From: Haliscomenobacter sp040403615 | GTDB lineage: Bacteria > Bacteroidota > Bacteroidia > Chitinophagales > Saprospiraceae | Assembly (NCBI RefSeq): GCF_040403615.1 | Contig: NZ_JBBAKG010000025.1 | Span: 12,540 to 76,539, forward strand | Reading direction: 5' to 3' | Length of the DNA stretch: 64,000 nucleotides | In this document: in pieces, positions 58,793 to 64,000 of the stretch | Position numbering within the stretch: position 1 is the first letter of the stretch | Layout of the letters: each line of letters starts with the position of its first letter | Notes under the pieces: generated by a model | The model's database searches: none | What the model was told of the DNA's origin: nothing | Seen by the model: the letters and a program-made list of their open reading frames with translations, nothing else | Made by a program: the position numbers and the translations under genes

Positions 58793-59689
58793 TTACTTGT
58801 AACCAAACTGCTTCAGCAGATAATCATCGTTGCGCCAGTTGTCTTTTACTTTGACAAAAAGCTCCAAAAAGACTTTTTTCTCCAAAAAAACTTCCATGTC
58901 CAGGCGGGCATCCATGCCCAGTTTTTTGATGGACACCCCACTTTTACCAATCAAAATGGATTTTTGGGTATCGCGTTCTACGAAGATCGTAGCCGAAATG
59001 CGGGCAATAGGTTTCCCACCCACGGTCTTGTCTTCCTTGAAATCCTCCACGATGACCTGGGTGGCGTAGGGAATTTCCTGGTGGTAGAGCAGCATGATTT
59101 TTTCGCGGATGATTTCGCTCACAAAAAAACGCTCTGGCCGGTCGGTGAGTTGATCTTTGGGGTAATATTCAGGCCCTTCGGGCAAATTTTCCTTCAGGGT
59201 ACTCAGCAATAAGTCGGTATTGGTTTTTTTCAAGGCAGAGATCAGAATCAAGGTAGCTTGTGGCAATTGCTCGATCCAAAACGTTTTCAATTCTTCCAGC
59301 TTGGCCTCATCCACCAGATCGATTTTGTTCAACACCACAAACATCGGAATGCTGATCTGTTTGCGCAGTTGTACCAGGAGGTTGTCTTCGGGTTGGTAAG
59401 ATTCCAGCACATCGGTGACCAATACCATGAGGTCGGCATCCTCAAAAGTGGATTGCACGAAGGAGTTCATGGCATTGTGCATCTTGTAGGCCGGCTTTTC
59501 TACAATTCCTGGGGTGTCGGACAACACCATCTGAAAATCTTCGCCACTCAAGATGCCGATGATGCGGTGGCGCGTAGTTTGCGGCTTGTTCGTGATGATC
59601 GACATCCGCTCCCCCACTAGGGCATTCATCAACGTGGATTTTCCCACGTTGGGGTGGCCAATGATATTGATAAAACCAGACCGGTGCAT
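58793..59689 (-). CDS. era: GTPase Era
   Basis: The 298-residue protein binds 16S rRNA and is needed for 30S subunit assembly. GTP-binding motifs are visible: GHPNVGKST (11-19, G1), DTPGI (near 58-62, G3), NKIDL (near 121-125, G4) and SALKKTN (G5). The C-terminal KH domain (about 205-290) ends with LFVKVKDNWRNDDYLLKQFG, and includes the typical GKSGVSIKKLGMDARLDMEV. Length is typical. A 17-bp perfect palindrome lies just upstream. Confidence 0.97.
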   Translation of the reverse strand: MHRSGFINIIGHPNVGKSTLMNALVGERMSIITNKPQTTRHRIIGILSGEDFQMVLSDTPGIVEKPAYKMHNAMNSFVQSTFEDADLMVLVTDVLESYQPEDNLLVQLRKQISIPMFVVLNKIDLVDEAKLEELKTFWIEQLPQATLILISALKKTNTDLLLSTLKENLPEGPEYYPKDQLTDRPERFFVSEIIREKIMLLYHQEIPYATQVIVEDFKEDKTVGGKPIARISATIFVERDTQKSILIGKSGVSIKKLGMDARLDMEVFLEKKVFLELFVKVKDNWRNDDYLLKQFGYK

Positions 59690-59717
59690 ACTCTTACTTC
59701 TAATGCGAATAATGGGT

Positions 59718-59754
59718 TTACGTTTACTAAACTTTTAAAGTTTAGTAAACGTAA
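59718..59754. repeat. Perfect 17-bp palindrome upstream of era
   Basis: TTACGTTTACTAAACTT (59718-59734), a 3-nt loop, and its inverse (59738-59754). It directly follows the stop of the next gene (59755) and precedes era; no T tract on the minus strand, so it could be an operator or a REP-type palindrome. Confidence 0.65.
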
Positions 59755-60357
59755 CTATTCTAAAAGATCCCATCCCTGAGGCAGCTGCTTGAGTTTGCCG
59801 TTGACCATTTTGTCCAGAATCTGGTAAATGTCCGCAGGCTTGAAAGGCCGCCAGTTGATGTTGTTGAATTCTGGCCCAAAGTTAAGGTAATATTGCAGTT
59901 TGTTGTCTTTCATTTCTTCGTGCACGTGCTGAAGGGTGTTGATCATAACGATCCAGCCGTCTTCGTCCTTGATGTCTTCGTACCATTCTTCGTAGTAATC
60001 GTTGTCACCGCTGTGGAAATTCAGCACGTTTTCACAAATGAAAATGTAGCGGTAAATGCCTTTTTCGATCATAAAATCCACCAAATCCCGCTTGAGAAAA
60101 ATGCTGTCATCGTACAGGCAATCGTTCCATTCGCCGATCATCTCAATGATGGCGTAGCCCTCTTCGTAATCGGCAAACAAGACTTTGAGGTACAAAGTAT
60201 GCGAACCAAAAAAATCCCACTGCGGGTGGATAAAGAAGTTGTAAATCTTATTGGTGTAGTAAAATTCACTGTACTCCCGTCCATAAAATGGGGAGTTGAT
60301 GTCTTCAGCAGCCAGGTAATCATCTCGCCAGCGGTAGTAAGGTTCAAGATCTTGCAC
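59755..60357 (-). CDS. Conserved hypothetical protein upstream of era
   Basis: The 200-residue soluble protein is rich in Tyr, Asp and Glu, with no signal peptide or membrane helix. Segments include EPYYRWRDDYLAAEDINSPF, FFIHPQWDFFGSHTLYLKVL and KPADIYQILDKMVNGKLKQL. It appears to be one compact alpha/beta domain. I do not recognise a named family, although the clean composition and position beside era suggest a conserved Bacteroidota gene. Function unknown. Confidence 0.78.
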   Translation of the reverse strand: MQDLEPYYRWRDDYLAAEDINSPFYGREYSEFYYTNKIYNFFIHPQWDFFGSHTLYLKVLFADYEEGYAIIEMIGEWNDCLYDDSIFLKRDLVDFMIEKGIYRYIFICENVLNFHSGDNDYYEEWYEDIKDEDGWIVMINTLQHVHEEMKDNKLQYYLNFGPEFNNINWRPFKPADIYQILDKMVNGKLKQLPQGWDLLE

Positions 60358-60479
60358 AGTATCAAAAATTTATAATAAATATCTTAAAACAGGAAAAGCG
60401 GGAAAAGGGTTGAAAAAAAACAACCTAGCTTCTACGAAAATCGCTAATGTTGCGGGGATTATTTTACAAAAATAGCTCA

Positions 60480-61004
60480 ATGTTTAAAATAGCCATCACC
60501 GGGCCGGAATCTTCGGGCAAAACGACCCTGGCAATTGCCCTGGCAGCACACTACCAAACGGCATATGTACCGGAGTTTTCCAGGTTGTACCTCGAAAATC
60601 ACGGTGCAGCATACCAGGAGGCAGATTTGCTCGAGATTGCCAAAGGCCAGTCCAGCTGGGAACTGGTGTATGCCCGCGATGCCAAACGCCTGCTGATTTG
60701 TGATACAGATTTGCTGGTGGTCAAAATATGGTCAGAGGTGCGGTTTCAGGAATGTCACCCCTGGATCGAGCGGCAATTGCACCTGCATCCTTACGACCTG
60801 TTTTTGCTCTGCAAACCGGATTTGCCCTGGGAACCCGATCCCCTACGGGAAAATCCGCATGACCGGGATCAGCTGTTTCAACGGTATGTCAATGCGTTGG
60901 AAGACATGCATGCTCCTTATGTGGAAATTGGTGGCCTTTCTTTTGAACAACGGATGGCTTTGGCGGTTTCTAATATAGATCAGTTTTTAGGATTTGCAGG
61001 TTAA
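60480..61004 (+). CDS. NadR-like P-loop kinase
   Basis: The ATG at 60480 gives 174 residues starting with MFKIAITGPESSGKTTLAIA, whose P-loop GPESSGKTT matches the kinase domain of NadR (ribosylnicotinamide kinase). Further typical segments are YVPEFSRLYLENHG, a Walker-B-like LLICDTDLL and LFLLCKPDLPWEPDPLRENP. There is no adenylyltransferase domain. The upstream ATG at 60447 would add an unlikely tail. The next gene downstream is under a TPP riboswitch and probably imports a thiamin compound, so this kinase could act on thiamin or a related vitamin rather than nicotinamide riboside; that is inference from context. Confidence 0.82.
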   Translation: MFKIAITGPESSGKTTLAIALAAHYQTAYVPEFSRLYLENHGAAYQEADLLEIAKGQSSWELVYARDAKRLLICDTDLLVVKIWSEVRFQECHPWIERQLHLHPYDLFLLCKPDLPWEPDPLRENPHDRDQLFQRYVNALEDMHAPYVEIGGLSFEQRMALAVSNIDQFLGFAG

Positions 61005-61033
61005 AAGGAAAGTTTTAGCTTTGCGACCAGTTG

Positions 61034-61084
61034 CGGCAACCCTTGCGGTTGCCTAAATACACAAGGCAACCGCGAGGGTTGCCG
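61034..61084. repeat. 51-bp palindrome before the TPP riboswitch
   Basis: CGGCAACCCTTGCGGTTGCC (start of the 21-bp left arm, 61034-61054) is inverted at 61064-61084 with one mismatch and a 9-nt loop. Its core is nearly the same as the palindrome after sdhC (15886-15908). It ends 6 bp before the riboswitch and may act as a terminator of the NadR-like gene. Confidence 0.75.
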
Positions 61085-61089
61085 TTACT

Positions 61090-61168
61090 CTCATTTGGGG
61101 TGCCCTACCGTACGGGCTGAGATCATACCCATTGAACCTGGCCAGGTAATTCTGGTGAGGAAAATGAG
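61090..61168 (+). promoter_or_regulatory. TPP riboswitch (THI element)
   Basis: The core elements of the thiamin pyrophosphate aptamer are present in order: closing stem CTCATTT (61090-61096) with AAATGAG (61162-61168), GGGGTGCCC, GGGCTGAGATCATACCC, TTGAACCTG and CAGGTAATTCTGG. The downstream 61170-61240 can form stems ACCTTCG/CGAAGGT (61170-61176 with 61209-61215, enclosing CTTGC/GCAAG) and CTGTCAA/TTGACGG (61222-61240); no clear terminator T tract was seen. It controls the TonB receptor gene at 61332. Confidence 0.93.
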
Positions 61169-61331
61169 CACCTTCGACAAACTTGCTTAACCGCAAGCCC
61201 CAGGTGCACGAAGGTATTACACTGTCAAACCCCTTGACGGTGATTTCCCACGACAATTGTCTTGGGTTCATTCTCTTGATCAAAAAGCCATGAAAGACAT
61301 GCTGCTGCGATCAAGGGCTAATTTTTCATGC

Positions 61332-63749
61332 ATGAAAATCAGATTTATTTTGTTGGCAATGCTCCTGGGATGGAGCTGCAACGCATGGGCACAGGTGAGC
61401 CTACGTGGAAAAATCACTGATGCCCAAGGGCAAGCGGTTGAAGGTGCCAATGTTTGGCTGGAAGGACTCAAACGCGGTACTACCAGCGATCGGTTTGGTG
61501 GATTCAGTTTGCCCAATCTGCGCACTGGCACCTTTCAGGTGGTGATCAGTTACGTAGGATACCAGGATTTGGTGGAGACGGTGAAGTTGGAGAGTACCCA
61601 CGAACTTGCTTTTGTACTGAGCGAGAAAACCTACAACATGGACGCTCTCGTGGTCAAAAGCACCCGCTCTGACCGCAAAACACCCATGACTTACGCCAAC
61701 CTGAACGCCGAACAAATCAACAAAAACAACCAGGGCCAGGACGTGCCTTTCATCCTGCAATGGACACCCTCGGCGGTGGTGACTTCCGATGCTGGAGCGG
61801 GCATTGGCTACACCGGCATCCGCATCCGAGGCACTGATGCAACGCGGATCAACGTGACCATCAATGGCATTCCGCTCAATGATTCCGAATCGCAAGGGGT
61901 ATTTTGGGTCAACATGCCCGATTTTTCGAGTTCCACCAACGATGTACAAATTCAGCGGGGCGTGGGTACTTCTACCAATGGCGCAGCCGCTTTTGGGGCG
62001 ACTATCAACCTGAATACCGCCAAAGTACGCCAAGATCCTTATGCCGAAATCAATGGTACCGTGGGGTCGTTCAACACCCTGCGCAGCAATGTACAGTTTG
62101 GAACCGGCCAACTCAAGAGCGGCTTCAGTGTAGACGGGCGCCTGTCCAAAATTACTTCGGACGGTTACATCGATCGCGCCAGTTCTGATTTGAATTCCTA
62201 CTACCTTTCAGCGGCCTGGACGGGCAAAAAACAGTTGTTGCGCCTGAACGTATTTTCGGGCCACGAAATCACCTACCAGGCCTGGAATGGCGTACCCGCC
62301 AACCTGATCAATGATCCGGCTACCCGCACCTACAACTCGGCAGGGACCGAAAAACCCGGTGAGCCTTACAACAACGAGGTGGACAACTACCGCCAAACCC
62401 ATTACCAACTCATTTTCAACCGGGCCATTGCTCCGGCCTGGAACCTGAATTTGGCCCTGCATTACACGCGTGGCCTGGGTTTTTATGAGCAGTACAAGGC
62501 TGGTGAATCCTTCTCCGATTACAACCTTCAAGCCCCCAATGACTCGATAGAAACCACCGATTTGGTGCGGCAGCTCTGGCTCGACAATGACTTTTACGGC
62601 GGGGTATATGCGCTGAACTACAACAAAGGCAAGGTTGATTTCAGCCTCGGCGGCGGCTACAACGTTTACGATGGCCGCCACTACGGCAAACTGCCCTGGT
62701 TGCAATATTCCGGAGACTATGTACCAGGGGACAAGTACTACCAAAGCACTTCTTTGAAAAAGGACTTCAACGTATATGCCAAACTCAATTACCAGTTGGC
62801 CCGCAGCTTGTATGCCTATGCCGACCTGCAAGCACGTTCGATCCACTATACATTGGAGGGCAATGATCGCCAAAAACGGGACATCAGTCTGGAGGATCAA
62901 CTGGGCTTTTTTAATCCCAAATTTGGTTTGAGCTACTTACCCAATAGCCGTAGCACCTGGTATGGCTCCTTTGCGGTGGCCAATCGCGAGCCCAATCGGG
63001 ACGATTACCTGAGTTCCTTATCGAGTGCACCCCGACCAGAACGCTTGTACGACACTGAATTGGGCTACAAATACACGGGCAAAAAAGGCGCACTGGAGCT
63101 GGCCTTCTTTCACATGTACTACCGCGATCAACTGGCCATCACCGGGCAAATCAACGACGTAGGGGCGCCCATCAAAATCAACATCCCACAGAGCTACCGC
63201 TTTGGACTGGAAATCAATGGCGGATACCAACTGAACAAAGCCTTGCGCATCCAGGGCAACGCCGCCTTCAGCCGCAATAAAATTGTGACCTTCACGGAAT
63301 ACCTGGACGATTACGACGCGGATTTCAATTGGCTGGGGCAAAAGGAATTTGTGCGCAAGCAGAGCGATTTGGCGCTCTCCCCTGCCGTGATTGCGGGCGC
63401 AGAACTGGCCTACTCGCCTTTCAATGAGGGCTCCTGGGCTGAAAAACAACACCTGAGCATCGCCCTGCTCAACCGCTACGTGGGCCAGCAATACATCGAC
63501 AACTCGGGGGACAAAACGAATGTACTCAAGGCGTATACCTTCAGTGACCTACGCATCGTGTACCAACGCAATGGGCAGGTATTAAAGCAGTTCGAATTCA
63601 GCTTGTGGGTGAACAACCTGTTCAACACGCTATACTCCTCGAATGCTTGGTCGTATAGGTATTTGTACGGCGGCCAAGGGGCAGTGGATCAGGGCTTGTA
63701 TCCGATGGCGGGAAGGAATTTGTTGTTGGGAGTGAAGGTGAGGTTTTAG
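61332..63749 (+). CDS. TonB-dependent receptor under TPP control, probable thiamin-compound transporter
   Basis: The ATG at 61332 gives a signal peptide (MKIRFILLAMLLGWSCNAWAQ) and 805 residues; the longer reading from 61257 lies in the riboswitch leader. A CarboxypepD_reg-like domain (about 22-105, LRGKITDAQGQAVEGANVWL) precedes the plug (about 115-235, GYTGIRIRGTDATRINVTIN, VQIQRGVGTSTNGAAAFGAT) and a beta-barrel ending LLLGVKVRF. The TPP riboswitch indicates that it is repressed when thiamin pyrophosphate is plentiful, so it most likely imports thiamin or a precursor through the outer membrane, like the OMR1-type receptors known in Bacteroidota. Confidence 0.92.
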   Translation: MKIRFILLAMLLGWSCNAWAQVSLRGKITDAQGQAVEGANVWLEGLKRGTTSDRFGGFSLPNLRTGTFQVVISYVGYQDLVETVKLESTHELAFVLSEKTYNMDALVVKSTRSDRKTPMTYANLNAEQINKNNQGQDVPFILQWTPSAVVTSDAGAGIGYTGIRIRGTDATRINVTINGIPLNDSESQGVFWVNMPDFSSSTNDVQIQRGVGTSTNGAAAFGATINLNTAKVRQDPYAEINGTVGSFNTLRSNVQFGTGQLKSGFSVDGRLSKITSDGYIDRASSDLNSYYLSAAWTGKKQLLRLNVFSGHEITYQAWNGVPANLINDPATRTYNSAGTEKPGEPYNNEVDNYRQTHYQLIFNRAIAPAWNLNLALHYTRGLGFYEQYKAGESFSDYNLQAPNDSIETTDLVRQLWLDNDFYGGVYALNYNKGKVDFSLGGGYNVYDGRHYGKLPWLQYSGDYVPGDKYYQSTSLKKDFNVYAKLNYQLARSLYAYADLQARSIHYTLEGNDRQKRDISLEDQLGFFNPKFGLSYLPNSRSTWYGSFAVANREPNRDDYLSSLSSAPRPERLYDTELGYKYTGKKGALELAFFHMYYRDQLAITGQINDVGAPIKINIPQSYRFGLEINGGYQLNKALRIQGNAAFSRNKIVTFTEYLDDYDADFNWLGQKEFVRKQSDLALSPAVIAGAELAYSPFNEGSWAEKQHLSIALLNRYVGQQYIDNSGDKTNVLKAYTFSDLRIVYQRNGQVLKQFEFSLWVNNLFNTLYSSNAWSYRYLYGGQGAVDQGLYPMAGRNLLLGVKVRF

Positions 63750-63832
63750 GATACGATTAGGATACAATTTTGAATGACGATTATTTTTTTGTTGATTGTT
63801 AACGTTTTACGCAATTCACCAACCCCCAAACC

Positions 63833-63926
63833 CCTGGAAGGGGAGCAAATTTTCGGTAAGTAAAAACCTTACTTTTTGCTCAAAAGTAGAATATAGACCT
63901 AACAAAAGCTGGTCTCCCCTTCCAGG
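63833..63926. repeat. Inverted repeat downstream of the thiamin receptor gene
   Basis: CCTGGAAGGGGAG (63833-63845) is perfectly inverted at 63914-63926, with 68 bp between. It could serve as a weak terminator. Nothing else is seen in 63750-63931. Confidence 0.55.
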
Positions 63927-63931
63927 CAGGG

Positions 63932-64000
63932 TCGATTGGTTCTAGTTTTAAACCATTTTGGATTGGGCTGCGCCCAATCGTTTTTAATAACCGCGACGAC
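63932..64000. repeat. Second copy of the hairpin-rich repeat, cut by the window end
   Basis: Identical over 69 bp to 8331-8399, including the GATTGGGC-TGC-GCCCAATC hairpin; the copy continues beyond the window. Confidence 0.9.

Noticed and set aside
1..64000. tRNA, rRNA, tmRNA or phage genes
   Set aside because: No conserved tRNA arm pattern, rRNA segment, integrase or structural phage protein was recognised on either strand by eye.

Overview
The window looks like chromosomal DNA of a Bacteroidota bacterium. The signs are a SusC/SusD pair, several TonB-dependent receptors with CarboxypepD_reg-like N-termini, a gliding-motility (type IX secretion type B) C-terminal domain, near absence of Shine-Dalgarno sequences, and promoters of the TTTG-N19/20-TAnnTTTG type. 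The mix of secreted TPR-CHAT and caspase-like proteins, an orphan XisI, ASPIC/UnbV proteins and many palindromic intergenic repeats fits Saprospiria (Haliscomenobacter/Lewinella-like); this lower-level placement is inference. No rRNA, tRNA, CRISPR array, transposase or prophage gene was recognised.

Layout. 1-8.3 kb: an ECF sigma factor (minus strand, overlapping a truncated gene at the window edge) faces a pair of exported caspase-fold proteins (TPR-CHAT, then caspase-DUF4384), followed by two related membrane proteins and a long amphipathic-helix protein. 8.3-12.1 kb: a hairpin-rich repeat, a NUDIX hydrolase, a second ECF sigma factor overlapping a membrane-anchored protein with a likely beta-barrel end, a 116-bp palindromic element and a RelE/ParE-like toxin-antitoxin pair. 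12.2-19 kb: RNase R with a small partner gene, then sdhCAB behind a near-consensus promoter. 19-30.7 kb: a possible small RNA, a propeller-phosphoesterase lipoprotein with its TonB receptor, a calcineurin-like phosphoesterase, fumC, superoxide dismutase, a 3-methyladenine glycosylase, a DUF1080 protein and a lipoprotein. 30.8-33.6 kb: a large secreted T9SS type B protein.

34.3-55.9 kb is an accessory island, all on the plus strand: ROK regulator, SusC, SusD, VCBS/ASPIC protein, vanadium-type haloperoxidase, a PSCyt1/DUF1549/DUF1553 haem protein, a DUF1501 protein, an NHL-type propeller, a chitobiase-C/discoidin-like protein, a multidomain membrane protein with its own CxxCH site, and a GH3 beta-glucosidase. 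It looks like a polysaccharide or glycoside utilisation locus combined with a redox module of the type best known from Planctomycetes. The GH3 gene sits between a decapitated signal-peptide ORF and a duplicated gene end, which suggests rearrangement.

56-64 kb: a DUF1016/YhcG-type nuclease, a small membrane protein, XisI (a nonsense-mutated second copy lies at 34 kb), a DM13 lipoprotein, Era GTPase, a conserved hypothetical protein, a NadR-like P-loop kinase and a TPP riboswitch followed by a TonB receptor that is therefore a probable thiamin-compound transporter.

The most interesting non-coding signal is a family of about 115-bp palindromes (11174, 28512, 43793, with remnants at 8568 and 55926) whose arms co-vary between copies, plus other palindromes: a 105-bp near-perfect one at 25874 and a 69-bp exact repeat shared by 8331 and 63932.
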